Assembly: GCF_038070105.1 (NCBI RefSeq)
Contig: NZ_JBBPBZ010000004.1
Span: forward strand, 186,001-250,000
Reading direction: 5' to 3'
Length of the DNA stretch: 64,000 bases
From: Methylocystis sp. IM3
Lineage (GTDB): Bacteria; Pseudomonadota; Alphaproteobacteria; Rhizobiales; Beijerinckiaceae
Shown here: one piece after another, positions 38,446 through 47,975 of the stretch
Layout: every line of letters starts with the position of its first letter
Numbering within the stretch: the first letter of the stretch is position 1
Position numbers and translations under genes: made by a program
The notes under the pieces: model-generated
Told to the model about the DNA's origin: nothing
What the model saw: the letters and a program-made list of their open reading frames with translations, nothing else
Database searches by the model: none

Positions 38446-38886
38446 ATGCACAGGCTTGCAAAGATGAACTATGCAGCGGCGCTGTTGTGGATAACGATTT
38501 CAGCCTCCAGCATGCCTGCCCGGTCATTCGCAGCCGTCTTGAGCGTCACCGGCCGGGCTAATGTCGGCCTACCGTCGCCTCCCGCCAAGGCCGATTGGCG
38601 GCCTCATCCACATGGACATCATCTTTGGCGCGTAGGCTGGTATTATGGCTCGCGGCGGGAAAGCCACGCGCAGTTTACATTTGTGCCGAAGTCCGAAGTC
38701 TACCCGGTCCGTTCCGTGGCCAAATATTTTCGATGCTTCGATTGTGCAAATTACGCCGCCACGTGCCCAACCTGCAGGCCTCGTGCCTGCATTCGTGCAG
38801 ACGGTGGTCTTTCGTGGTGTGACGATTGCAACTCCTGGGACTACACATACGGCGGTCCGTTTTGGTCGAGTCCTGGCTTGTTTTGA
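38446..38886 (+). CDS. Exported cysteine-rich protein, function unknown
   Basis: This encodes 146 residues. A signal peptide (about 10-30, ending RSFAA) is followed by a His/Trp-rich part (PHPHGHHLWRVGWYYG) and a C-terminal part with CFDC, CPTC and CDDC pairs that could bind a metal or form disulfides. AGGAGG lies five bases before the ATG at 38446. No family is recognised; another frame overlaps but lacks a ribosome site. Confidence 0.5.
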   Translation: MHRLAKMNYAAALLWITISASSMPARSFAAVLSVTGRANVGLPSPPAKADWRPHPHGHHLWRVGWYYGSRRESHAQFTFVPKSEVYPVRSVAKYFRCFDCANYAATCPTCRPRACIRADGGLSWCDDCNSWDYTYGGPFWSSPGLF

Positions 38887-39059
38887 AAGTGAAGCCACCG
38901 TGCTGCGGGCAAGCGGGCCGAACATGTTCCCGACGCGCTCCTTAGATGGCGTAACGGGCGGCCGGGAAGCTGAGGCTTCGTGGTGAAGTAGTCATCCCCC
39001 AGAATGGTGGTGTGTGAGAGGGAGTCCGGCTTTTCGTCGGCTCCAAGCATCGCTGGGGG

Positions 39060-39236
39060 ATGACCATGGACCATTATGCTGGGATCGACGTGTCTTTGGA
39101 AGCATCGAGTGTTTGTGTTGTTGATGCCGTCGGGAACATCGTGCGGGAAGCTAAGGTCGCCAGCGAGCCGGCGGCGCTCATCGGCTGGTTCGCCTCGCTC
39201 GGGCTGGGTCAATCGCCAAAGTACATAACACCCTAG
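39060..39236 (+). pseudogene. IS110 family transposase, N-terminal fragment
   Basis: It begins MDHYAGIDVSLEASSVCVVD (after MT), the RuvC-like first Asp region of IS110 transposases, and runs to GWFASLGLG before unrelated sequence and a stop at 39234-39236. The protein is normally about 340 residues. Confidence 0.75.
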
Positions 39237-39677
39237 GACAGCAAGCAGGGTTAGTCGCCGCTAGGCGCAGCTAAATGGTGGTCTCTCTGACCTGTCGGCT
39301 CGCCACATGGCGCACCGAAAGCCGCCGATACGGCTATCAGGGAACAATCAGAACCAAATCGGCCGAGACGATGAGGCCAATCCGTGCCTTGTTGGTTTGA
39401 AGGCTGCTATGAGACGGAGGATATATTGCTGGTCGTGGCCACCACCGTCGCCTTTCTGGGCCCGTTCCTAGTCGTGTTCAGAGCATTCAACGTGGAAGAA
39501 GCAGCATCGCCTTGCGACCTCAAGGCTTATCCTCTTGTTTTGAGAGGTCATTCTCATTCTTGGTCTCGTAACGACGAGATAACTTCTGCGTTCAATGCTA
39601 TTTGGGCCTGTTGACTACTACGCGGTATGTTCCCGAGGCTCCCTCCTCTTAACCAGATTGAGCCTCAGTAGTTCCCA
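39237..39677. other. Stretch without a recognised gene
   Basis: A 76-codon frame at 39384-39614 with one hydrophobic segment is the only candidate, and it has no ribosome site. Confidence 0.35.
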
Positions 39678-39681
39678 CTAA

Positions 39682-41027
39682 TTTCACTGTGTCATAAATT
39701 CACCGAGGGAGGTAATTTGACGATTCACGCTCGATTCGGAGGTGGCCGTGGATCGAACCGCTATGGATGCAGGGAGTGAGCGTCGGTTTGCTGCGTTCGT
39801 GGAGTCGATTTCATCAATTCTGGGGCATGTCGATCGGATAGCGCCGTTTCGCTCCTATTGCACAGGCTTGATCCTCCCGGGAGAGCGCAAGAGTGTCGAG
39901 CCTATCGCCGCCCCTGTCGAGCCCGCTCGCGTCCAAGCGGCGCATCAATCGCTCCACCATTTCGTCGCGAAGGCCGAATGGTCCGATGAAGCGATGTTGA
40001 GGCAGGTGCGCGCTCATGTTCTTCCGATGATCGAGAAGCACGGGCCTATAAAAGCATGGATCATCGATGACACGGGATTCCCAAAGCAGGGCGTCCATTC
40101 GGTCGGCGTGACGCGACAATATTGCGGGCAACTGGGCAAACAAGACAACTGTCAGGTCGCCGTATCTTTGTCAGTCGCCAACGATCACGCAAGTCTGCCG
40201 ATCGCCTTTCGGCTCTATTTGCCGGAAGACTGGGCCAAGGATTCGGCGCGTCGCCGAAAAGCTGCCGTTCCCGAAGACATCGTCTTCAAAACCAAACCGC
40301 AGATCGCCCTTGATCAGATCCGCGCCGCGCAAGCCGAAGGCGTGCCGGGCGGCGTCAGGAGACCTCCGACGCTTCTGCGACGCGATGCGCAGAATAAGCC
40401 AGCCTCAGCGAAACAACTTGCCATGTCGCTCCCCGAAGACGCTTGGCGTCAGATCGAATGGCGTGAAGGCACGAACGAAAATCTCGGCTCTCGTTTTGCT
40501 GCGGTTCGAGTTCGACCTGCTCATCGAGACTATTGGCGTTCGACGCCTCATGCGGAAGAGTGGCTTCTTGTTGAATGGCCCCAAGGCGAATACGAGCCGA
40601 CCAAATATTGGCTTTCGACTTTGTCGCCGGATACGTCCCTCTCTGCGCTCGTCGAGCACGCCAAATTACGCTGGCGGATCGAGCGCGATTATCAGGAGCT
40701 TAAGCAAGAACTCGGGCTCGATCATTACGAGGGACGAGGGTGGCGTGGCTTTCACCACCACATGACGCTTTGCGTCGCAGCCTATGGATTCTTGGTCTCC
40801 GAGCGGAGTCTGATTCCCCCCTCAGGCGTCAAAACCACGATGCTCAAAGCGCCTCCCTTACCCGAAGGTTATCAACCCCGAGGATCCGCCGGTCAGACCC
40901 GAACGCCACGTCGCGTCGTCAATCGCCAGCATCCGCATTAGGTTGGCGCGCGCCTTGGCGAGGCAATTGTTTCGATGCCCTTGTTGCCAACGGAGCGTTC
41001 TTAGAATGAATTTATGACACAGTAAAA
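39682..41027 (+). mobile_element. IS701 family element, copy A (internally deleted)
   Basis: The ends match as a 21-bp inverted repeat with one mismatch (core ACTGTGTCATAAATTCA). Direct repeats CTAA at 39678-39681 and 41028-41031 are the 4-bp target duplication. It is 1346 bp, about 150 bp shorter than copy B at 59.9 kb. Confidence 0.92.
39748..40941 (+). pseudogene. IS701 transposase with in-frame deletion of a catalytic region
   Basis: The frame is open for 397 codons. The first catalytic Asp region (AWIIDDTGFPKQGVHS) and the Glu region (RIERDYQELKQELGLDHYEG) are present. About 50 residues including VLADAGYGINTAFR, with the second catalytic Asp, are missing between VPGGV and RRPPTLL, compared with copy B. 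The GTG at 39748 has GGAGG five bases upstream. The protein should be inactive although it is still translatable. Confidence 0.85.
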
Positions 41028-41053
41028 CTAAGGAATCTTACGGAGGCCAGGTA

Positions 41054-41146
41054 GTGAACAAAACCAAGGTAGCCCGAGAGGTGCTAAGGAAGCCAGCTAA
41101 GCGCTTGCTAGGGTGCATAGAGGGAGCGATCAGAAAGAAGCGATAG
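41054..41146 (+). CDS. Possible 30-residue cationic peptide
   Basis: GTG-started frame beginning MNKTKVAREVLRKPAKRLLG with GGAGG seven bases upstream and a net charge of about +9. Called only from the ribosome site; it may be a fragment cut by the IS701. Confidence 0.25.
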   Translation: MNKTKVAREVLRKPAKRLLGCIEGAIRKKR

Positions 41147-41171
41147 CTTTTTGCATTGCAGCATTTGCGCC

Positions 41172-41627
41172 CTAAAACATCAAGGGAACACACCGCCGTC
41201 CCTTCCCTTGGCGATGTGTTCCCGGACCTCTGGATGAATGCGCCCCATTGAGCCAGAGTTTCGGGAGGAGACACGACCTCCACGGCGTGTCTCCCCGAAC
41301 CATCAATAGTCTAACATATTTGCTTGTGTGCCGCGCCACGCCGTTCTCGGGATCGGGAGCGGCGCCGCGTCCGTTTTTCACATGGCAGGCGATACAGGAA
41401 AGCCGATTGTAGAGCGGTCCCAGCCCAATGAGATCCGGATGGTCTTCAGACGGGCCAACGAGCCAAGCCTGTCGAAAGAGGCCCAAGCCGCGCCGGAAGC
41501 TAGCCGACTGCGCAGCCTCGAGTCCGGGAAGCGGTTGCGAGAGCGCTTCCGTTTCAGGGGTCTGTGTCTCATAGCGGGCCGCGCCGGCGAGCGCCACAGC
41601 AGCAAGGATCTGGAAAGCACGCTTCAC
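41172..41627 (-). pseudogene. Dihaem oxidoreductase (DUF1111 type), 3'-truncated
   Basis: A signal peptide (about 1-20) is followed by FRRGLGLFRQAWLVGP and GLGPLYNRLSCIACHVKNGRG with the first CxxCH heme site, as in DUF1111 putative peroxidases. After about residue 95 similarity ends and unrelated sequence follows to 41172. The full family has about 450 residues and a second heme site. The start overlaps the stop of the upstream binding-protein gene (ATGA at 41624-41627), so they were an operon. Confidence 0.7.
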
Positions 41628-42480
41628 GGCGTCATCCCGATGCTCGTGCGAATGTCTTTAGCTTTACGCCGCGCCGCGGCCAGATCGTCTCTCCATTTGG
41701 AGACCATCGCCTGATCGATCGAGTCTCTTGAGGCGAAACGGCCGAGGAAGGAAATGTCGTGCGCCTCGGCGTTCGACACCGGCGCGAAGCTCGCGAGACG
41801 GCGCGCTTCGGCCAGGGCGTTGGCGCGCGTGTCATTCTTATCCGCGCGATTTTCGGCGGCATGGATCGCGCGCCACAAGCCCGCATTCTCCCCATGGTTC
41901 TCGACAATTATGAGATCGAAGAGCAGCGAGACCAGCGGCGGTCGGCGCCGGCCGATTTCGAAGTCGTAATCAAGGATCACGTTTTGCGGCCGCTCAAAGG
42001 GATTGGCCAAGGCCAGGGGCTTGTCTTGATAGGCGTCGGGACGCCCCGGATGGCGCATGCTGTCGCGCTCCATCATGAGCTTCTCCTCCTCCTTCGAAAG
42101 AGCGAAGTCAATAAAGGCTTGTGCTTCCTCAACGTGTTTGGACGACGCGGTCATGGCGATATGCGCCGGCAGGAAGGCCGTGCGCTCGGGATAGATCATT
42201 TCGACGGGCGCCCCATTCGCCTTGGTGCTTACTGCGAAGAAATCGATCGTGAGGCCAAAGACGGCTTTGCCTTCCCGCACTTGCGCGGTGGGTAAGCCGC
42301 CTTGGTCGAGCAGCGCCGCTTCGCCGGCCATCTCGGCCAGGCGCGCCCAGCCCGTGTCCCAGCCTTCGCTCTGGAGGAAAATATCGTAAAGGGCAGGGGA
42401 GAAGCCGACCTTGGCGGGGATCGGCATGACGAGGCGTCGGGCATAATCCGGGCACCCAAGATCACACCACCGTGTCGGCG
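41624..42480 (-). pseudogene. ABC transporter periplasmic binding protein, 5'-truncated
   Basis: The open frame starts without ATG near 42480 and reads WCDLGCPDYARRLVMPIPAK, GFSPALYDIFLQSEGWDTGW and, later, HVEEAQAFIDFALSKEEEKL. This is the C-terminal two thirds of an iron- or polyamine-type solute-binding protein. The signal peptide and first lobe are missing. A ModE-type box lies about 90 bases upstream, suggesting the old operon responded to molybdate. The ligand cannot be told. Confidence 0.7.
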
Positions 42481-42566
42481 CAGCGAGATGCTATGAGGAG
42501 GGCGGAAACATAAGAGAAATGTGATCTGACTCATAACGGCGCAGATTGTGTTGCATGGAAGCAACG

Positions 42567-42591
42567 CGCTATAAGGCTATCAAATATAGCG
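42567..42591 (-). promoter_or_regulatory. ModE-type molybdate box
   Basis: CGCTATA-N11-TATAGCG is a 25-bp inverted repeat matching the known form of ModE sites (CGCTATAT...ATATAGCG). It lies just downstream of modE and upstream of the truncated binding-protein gene on the same strand. ModE with molybdate would bind here and repress or activate that operon. Confidence 0.65.
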
Positions 42592-42662
42592 ATAGGCAAT
42601 CGCGGGCTTATCCAGGCCAGATGTGAACGCTTCGGCCGGTCTCGTCACCCGCGCTCATAGCG

Positions 42663-43457
42663 TCAATCGGCGGCGAGAATCACGTCTTCCGCCGCGAAAC
42701 GGACTGTCAGGGGGCTTCCTTGCTCCAGGCGCATCTCCTCGACGAGGCGCCGCGGCACGACAGCCGTCATGGACTTTCCGGCGCCGATGTCGATCAGCAA
42801 CTCGCAATTGCGCTCCGCATCGGTGCGGCGCGAGACGACGCCCGTGAAGCGATTGCGGGCGTCGTCCGGGGTGCGACCGGAGGGAACGAGTTCCACGAAG
42901 GAGGACTTGACCAGCGCAATCACTTTCCGTCCGGGCCGAAGGTCGAGATCATCAGTCGCTTCATTGGTAATGACAGAGTAGATGTTGTGCTCGCCGGAAA
43001 TCTTGAGCGTCACTTCAACGTCCACCGGCCATTTCTTGACCGACACAACCTCGGCGCGAAACACATTGCGCGCCGAGATGCGGAGCCCGAGACCCAGGAG
43101 CGGGAAATCGTCCGACCCCTCGAGCCCTTCCTCCGCAATCATGGAGGAGACACGGGACAGGCGCTCTTCCAGCTTGTGGAACGTCTCGATCAGCTTGAGC
43201 CCTTCCGCCGTCACTTCGGCTCCGCCGCCGCTTCTGCCGCCGGCCTTAGTCACGAAGGCCGGGCTCGGGAGCAGATTGTTGATCGCGGCCACGGCGTCCC
43301 AGGCGGCCTTGTAGCTAAAGCCAACCGCCTTGGCGGCTTTTGAAATGCTCTTGTGCTTGGCGACCGCCTCGAGAACCTTGATACGGTCGCGTCCGACGAG
43401 CAACTTGCCGTCGCTTCGCAGCGCCAGGAGGGCGTCGATCTTTCTCGATGCAGACAT
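42663..43457 (-). CDS. modE: Molybdate-responsive transcriptional regulator ModE
   Basis: The product has 264 residues, the usual length. The N-terminal winged helix reads RIKVLEAVAKHKSISKAAKA and VGFSYKAAWDAVAAINNL, with AFVTKAGGRSGGGAEVT in the wing. Two molybdate-binding TOBE/MOP repeats follow (LGLRISARNVFRAEV and NRFTGVVSRRTDAERNC). It senses molybdate in the cytoplasm and controls mod and molybdoenzyme genes. The gene is intact although its neighbours on both sides are broken. A ModE-type box lies downstream. Confidence 0.93.
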   Translation of the reverse strand: MSASRKIDALLALRSDGKLLVGRDRIKVLEAVAKHKSISKAAKAVGFSYKAAWDAVAAINNLLPSPAFVTKAGGRSGGGAEVTAEGLKLIETFHKLEERLSRVSSMIAEEGLEGSDDFPLLGLGLRISARNVFRAEVVSVKKWPVDVEVTLKISGEHNIYSVITNEATDDLDLRPGRKVIALVKSSFVELVPSGRTPDDARNRFTGVVSRRTDAERNCELLIDIGAGKSMTAVVPRRLVEEMRLEQGSPLTVRFAAEDVILAAD

Positions 43458-43525
43458 TGCCGGGGCGTCCCCTATAACGACGCGCCAATCTTGCTAGATT
43501 CCGGCAAAAGTCAAAAACGCCGCCT

Positions 43526-44090
43526 TTACGCGGATTCCACGCGCGAGAGGAGGCGTTGGCGCGTGTCATTTTGCTCGCTCTGGGCTTCCCACCACGCCGC
43601 CAGGGCGTCGACTCGCGCGTCGACGGACTGGGCGAGTTCACCGGCGAACTGACCCCAATCCTCCGCGACCGAGGGCGAAACGGCGGTAATGACCGGAATG
43701 TCGGCCATCATTGCCGCGCGGAAAGCGTCGCACAGACCGCTGCGAGCGGCTTCAAGCTTGCCGAATTTGCTCAAAACCACCACGTCGACCCCGCGCTCGA
43801 TGGCGTCTTCGATCACTTCTGCAGGCGAGAGCCAGGCCACCCGGATCGAGATTGCAGGCCTCGGAACCCCTGCCGAGCTTCTGGGAGATCGGATAGGTTT
43901 CCCCCAAGACCAGATCCTGGACGCTGAGGCTCTTGCACCGCCCCTCCTCCTCCCTGGGAGAAATCTCGATGACCCCGGCGACACGCAGGCCCTGACGCCG
44001 CAAGTGTTGGGCGAAAGCGAACAGCGTGCCCTGAATCAGGGAGCTTAAGGGGCCTTGCACGGCGGCGATGCGTTTTATGGAAAGCGTCAT
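43526..44090 (-). pseudogene. DUF2478 protein of molybdenum gene clusters, frameshifted
   Basis: The gene starts MTLSIKRIAAVQGPLSSLIQ at 44090 and reads RLRVAGV-type sequence to KLGRGSEACNLD. The frame then shifts near 43850 and continues as RVAWLSPAEVIEDAIERG, DVVVLSKFGKLEA and AGELAQSVDARVDAL. DUF2478 proteins look like small P-loop NTPases and are found beside mod genes. The gap to modE is about 70 bases. A single base change would restore the frame. Confidence 0.7.
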
Positions 44091-44109
44091 TCCAGCCTCT
44101 CCAGCTCCT

Positions 44110-44586
44110 TCAATGCAGCGTTGGTTGCGGGATAGCCGCCAGGCGCTCGCGCGCCCTTTCAATCGCCTTGATGACTGCCGCGGCGATTGTCTGGCCGCGC
44201 TCATCCGTGCCGGTCCAGCTCGCTTGGCGTCCGCGCGGGTCGATCTCCACGAGCGTGACGCCGCCGGGCGCGAGCGTCCCGTCACGAGCAATCCCGCGGA
44301 GATGGTCGTCCATCGGCGCACGGACCGGTGAGCCGTCGAGGTAGCCGATGACATAGCCTCGGAAGACCAGCGCCCCGATGTCGAGCGGCGTGCGCCAAGT
44401 TCCTTGTGCGGTCGAATAGACAAAGCGCTCCTTGCCGGCGCCCGCCAGCGTGCGGGAGACTCCGTCGGCGACGAGCGTCTCCCCCGCCGCCATAAGGTCG
44501 CCCGTTCGGGCGGGATGGGTTACGACTGCGATGTCGCAGTTTTGACCGACCCTGAATTTCGGGCCGACTCCGATGACAAGCCGCGC
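44110..44586 (-). pseudogene. YqeB-like (EF2563 family) molybdenum-hydroxylase accessory protein, 5'-truncated
   Basis: The frame reads ARLVIGVGPKFRVGQNCDIA, GTWRTPLDIGALVFRGYVIG, PMDDHLRGIARDGTL and VEIDPRG. This is the C-terminal half of the EF2563 family, linked to selenium-dependent molybdenum hydroxylases. The upstream half is replaced at 44588 by an IS6-type transposase start. An internal ATG at 44493 could still give a shorter product. The stop is 19 bases from the DUF2478 start. Confidence 0.65.
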
Positions 44587-44587
44587 T

Positions 44588-44668
44588 AAAATAGAGCGAG
44601 ACCGCGTAGGGGATGACCTCCGGCGGGAAACGATGGCGGCGATAGGCGGAATTGACGGGCTGCGACAA
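44588..44668 (-). pseudogene. IS6 family transposase, first 27 codons only
   Basis: MSQPVNSAYRRHRFPPEVIP, then YAVSLYF, corresponds to the start of IS6-type transposases (YRRHRFPPE-type). The frame passes directly into the yqeB-like fragment, marking a deletion junction. Confidence 0.65.
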
Positions 44669-44887
44669 GGCTTTCCCCTATCAGACTCGGCAGCCCGTGT
44701 TAAGTTGACGGTGCCGATGTGACTGTCCTAAGCTTCGCGCTTGCTCCTGCCCTGCTCCGCAGCATCCCGTTTGAGCTTGCGCACAAAAGAGACATAGGAG
44801 AAAGTGCTCTCTTTTGCGCAATAGCGTGGCCGCGGCAATAATGGCCTGCGCTGTCTTTGAGGTCTGCGCGAACAGATTGAGCCTCCA

Positions 44888-45979
44888 ATGCCGATGAGTA
44901 AGGATGCTGCCTTTTTAGCCGCCGTCGTCAACGGCGCGCTGGACGGGATCGTCTGCATCGACGAAAGCGGCCGCATCCTGTCCTTCAATCCGGCTGCGGG
45001 CCGGCTGTTCGGCTACGCGCCGGAGGATGTCATTGGCCAGACCGTCGGCGTGCTGATGCCGGAGCCCTATCGGAGCGAGCACCCGAATTATCTGCGGAAC
45101 TATCTGAAAACCGGAGAAGCCAAGGTCATCGGGATTGGCCGGCAGGTCGAGGGACGACGTAAGGACGGCTCCATCTTCCCGATCGACCTTGGGGTCACCG
45201 AGATCAATATAGACGGACGCCGTCTGTTTATCGGCTTCATCCACGACTTGAGCGAGCGCCGCAGATTCGAGGCGCATCTGCGAGAACTCCATGCCGACCG
45301 ACTCGACCTGATCGGGCATATGGCGGTCGGACTCGCTCATGAACTGAAGCAGCCGTTGGCGGCGATCAACGCCTATCTGAATACCCTTCGAAGGCTGTTG
45401 GAGGAGCACGACTTCTCTGCGGAATCGGTTGACGACGTATTGGATAAGGTTACCCATCAAATATTCCGTGTCTCCGACATCATGGACAACGTGCGCCAGT
45501 TCATGACGCGCGGCGCGATCGACAAGACGCCTCAGCATCTCAACGAGGTCGTTCGAGCGGCCTGCGAGTTCACCGACGCCATTGCCAGGGAAGCTGGCGT
45601 TGAAACGACGGTGCGCCTCGATGCGAAGGACGATCGGGTCGTGATCAACAAGGTGCAAATCGAGCAGGTGGTTGTCAATCTAAAGCGCAACGCGATCGAA
45701 GCCATGCATGGCCATCACAAGCGCGAAATGATCGTGTCGACCCGGTCTGTTGAAGGAAGCATGATCCGCGTCGACGTCGTCGACACAGGTCCTGGTTTGG
45801 CGGAAGCCGTCAGATCGAAGCTGTTCGAACCGTTTACGACGACCAAGCCGCACGGTCTCGGCGTCGGCCTGTCGATTTCGCGTTCGATCATCGAAGACCA
45901 TCATGGCAAGCTGTGGGCCGAAGATAGTCCCAGCGGAGGAACCATATTCAGCTTCGTGCTGCCGGTGACGCGCGCATAA
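44888..45979 (+). CDS. FixL-like sensor histidine kinase with probable heme PAS domain
   Basis: This encodes 363 soluble residues. The PAS domain (about 8-125) has LMPEPYRSEHPNYLRNY, then VIGIGRQVEGRRKDGSIFP. His65 lines up with the heme ligand His of FixL (RSRHDGY in Bradyrhizobium), and the GIGR...GxRRDG part is also conserved. The H box is GLAHELKQPLAAINAYL (His151) and the ATPase part has NLKRNAIEAM, DTGPGL and THG-type GLGVGLSISRSI. It may sense O2 or another gas. There is no fixJ or other regulator gene beside it. Confidence 0.75.
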   Translation: MPMSKDAAFLAAVVNGALDGIVCIDESGRILSFNPAAGRLFGYAPEDVIGQTVGVLMPEPYRSEHPNYLRNYLKTGEAKVIGIGRQVEGRRKDGSIFPIDLGVTEINIDGRRLFIGFIHDLSERRRFEAHLRELHADRLDLIGHMAVGLAHELKQPLAAINAYLNTLRRLLEEHDFSAESVDDVLDKVTHQIFRVSDIMDNVRQFMTRGAIDKTPQHLNEVVRAACEFTDAIAREAGVETTVRLDAKDDRVVINKVQIEQVVVNLKRNAIEAMHGHHKREMIVSTRSVEGSMIRVDVVDTGPGLAEAVRSKLFEPFTTTKPHGLGVGLSISRSIIEDHHGKLWAEDSPSGGTIFSFVLPVTRA

Positions 45980-46062
45980 TACTTCAGAGACCGCGCGCAT
46001 CCGCCGGGTGGGTGGGAGCCCCTGAACCTGAGTCTCGCGACGCGGATCGGAAGGGGAGACGG

Positions 46063-46381
46063 TCAGCATTCCTCAGCGAGCATGACGGTCAGCACGCGTG
46101 TCGTCACGACAGAGTTCGTCGGATGGGGGGACGCATGGCTGAGATATCGGTCGTAACGGTCGATTTTTCCAAAAAATCGTCTGTTCGCCGAAATCGAAGC
46201 TGCCGAAGGCGTGTTCGCCGTACGGGTCGTTGTTCTCTGTGAAGGCGTCGAATGTCGCCACCAGGACGAGAATGCGGCCCTGCGCTTCCTCGGGAAGCGC
46301 TGCGATCCCTGACGTGACGACAACCGTTCCGCCAGACCCCGTGCGACGGATGGTGTCGTTGAGCTCAGCGATGGTGCTCAT
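46063..46381 (-). pseudogene. DUF3768 protein, frameshifted at an A/T run
   Basis: The product begins MSTIAELNDTIRRTGSGG and continues DAFTENNDPYGEHAFGSFDF. After GEQTIFWK the frame changes at the homopolymer 46169-46176, and the other frame gives KIDRYDRYLSHASPHPTNSV and VTTRVLTVMLAEEC, the normal C-terminus of DUF3768 plasmid-borne proteins. The family has no known function. The position in a run of six to seven identical bases makes a sequencing error or phase variation possible. Confidence 0.75.
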
Positions 46382-46566
46382 ACGAAAGTGGGTGAGAGCT
46401 GGTATGTCGACCTCTTCCGGGGTCGTCCCGGAAGATGCCGCAGCAGGCGCGTGCCGACAAGCGCGCGGTCAACGGGCGCAGCCCTTGACGGCGCGCGGAG
46501 GCCGCGACAATGCGGCGATGACGGGGCGGCCCAGGGGCGTGGGAGTATTCTGCGCGCGCGGGCCGA

Positions 46567-47118
46567 TCAGCTCTTCTTCTTCGCGGGCTTCTTCGATTTC
46601 TCTCCCTTGGCTTCCTTCTTTGTGCCCGCTTTCTTCTTCGCCGGCGGCTTTTCAGGCAACGTGTCGGTGAGGGATTCGATGACTGCGATACCCTCGTCAA
46701 TTTCCTCGACCCTCCCGACGTGAATCGATACTTTCCCGGCCGTGATGGTGACGCCACACGCCTCTACCACTGGCGCGAGGTATTTCGCGGCGTCATGGAT
46801 GATAGCGAGCGCGACAACAGGGGATGTGACTATCTTGAAGAAATCGTGCCGGGCAGTAGCGATGCTCCAATTCAGATTGCGTCGGCTCTCGTCGAAGCGT
46901 CTCTTGCTGGAATGTTCTAAGATCACTTCTTCGGATAGCGCTTGCGCGTGAACTGCGAGGTCGGCGCACAATGCAAGCCGTTCCTCGTGTTGGCGCAGAT
47001 ATTCATTGCTCCCGGCTGTCCGCCCCTCCTCGTCTCCCCGTCCCTCAGTGCCGTGTGATTGCTCTGAGTATCCGGAGCCGAACTCGATCTCGACGACCGC
47101 GCGTTTTCCCTTTGCCAT
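46567..47118 (-). CDS. Hypothetical protein with lysine-rich C-terminal tail
   Basis: This encodes 183 residues starting MAKGKRAVVEIEFGSGYSEQ at 47118. The middle contains FKIVTSPVVALAIIHDAAKY and a possible amphipathic helix. The last 35 residues are a KKKAGTKKEAKGEKSKKPAK-type tail like that of the H1-like protein at 2.3 kb. The upstream in-frame start at 47238 is rejected because its extension looks non-coding. DNA binding is suggested by the tail alone. Confidence 0.55.
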   Translation of the reverse strand: MAKGKRAVVEIEFGSGYSEQSHGTEGRGDEEGRTAGSNEYLRQHEERLALCADLAVHAQALSEEVILEHSSKRRFDESRRNLNWSIATARHDFFKIVTSPVVALAIIHDAAKYLAPVVEACGVTITAGKVSIHVGRVEEIDEGIAVIESLTDTLPEKPPAKKKAGTKKEAKGEKSKKPAKKKS

Positions 47119-47829
47119 CGTGATGCTCCGTGGACAGAAGGCGTGGAGCGTGATCCGCCGACTGGCGGCGCCGTAAGCCTGGCGAAGAAGATTACCTGGG
47201 GTTGTTGTCGCCCTGAAAGGTAAACATTCCTGGCGCATCGCTCATGGGCTCTGCAAAATGTGAAAGGCGACCGCCTCCACGAATGGAAGCGACCACCTCG
47301 CTCGCGTAACTTGAGCGCTACGGTTCTGGTGTTGCGCCTTACAAGCGCTCTTGCGAACAAATAAAGAACATGCAATATGTCGCTTATGTCGATCATCGAG
47401 AGTAACAAGGTGCCGGTTGATCGATGCGCGCTGCGGATAGTTGTCGAGCGTGGGCGTTTGGCGTTCGAGTGTCGGAAACTGTCGGCGACTATTCTAGGTC
47501 GATGTGCTCGCGTTGATTGAGTAACATGGAGCGGACGGCCTCGTATCGGCCGTCCTTCGGCTGCTGGTATGTTGGCAGTGCGGCGCGAGGAGCCCGCGTG
47601 CGCTCGTTTGTCTGCGCGGAGTTCGTGGCGAACGCGCGTGGGTGCCGGTAGCGCCGCGAGCGGGACGGTAGAACAAAGAGTTCCATCGGAGCGTGATTAA
47701 ATTTTCTTAATGACTTCGTACGACTGACGCCATCGCAGATTCACAATGTTCTGATAGGGAAGATGCATTCCTCGGACGGCGCTCCGCCACGCTCGCGCGC
47801 AGCTCTTGTTTGTGGCGAAGCAGGCAAAC
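47119..47829. other. Stretch without a recognised gene
   Basis: No family seen. The right edge joins the 3' end of an old IS3 element. Confidence 0.4.
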
Positions 47830-47975
47830 AGAGCTGGCTCCGGTTGTTTGGACAGCTCCCCGCGGATTTTAAGTGGATTTCTGCCGGGGTTTGCTGAACG
47901 CGGGGCGGTTCGATTTTGCCGCGGCGTCGGGAGGGCGTAGCCCGACCAGAGCGGCGGCAAAATCGAAAGCGACGG

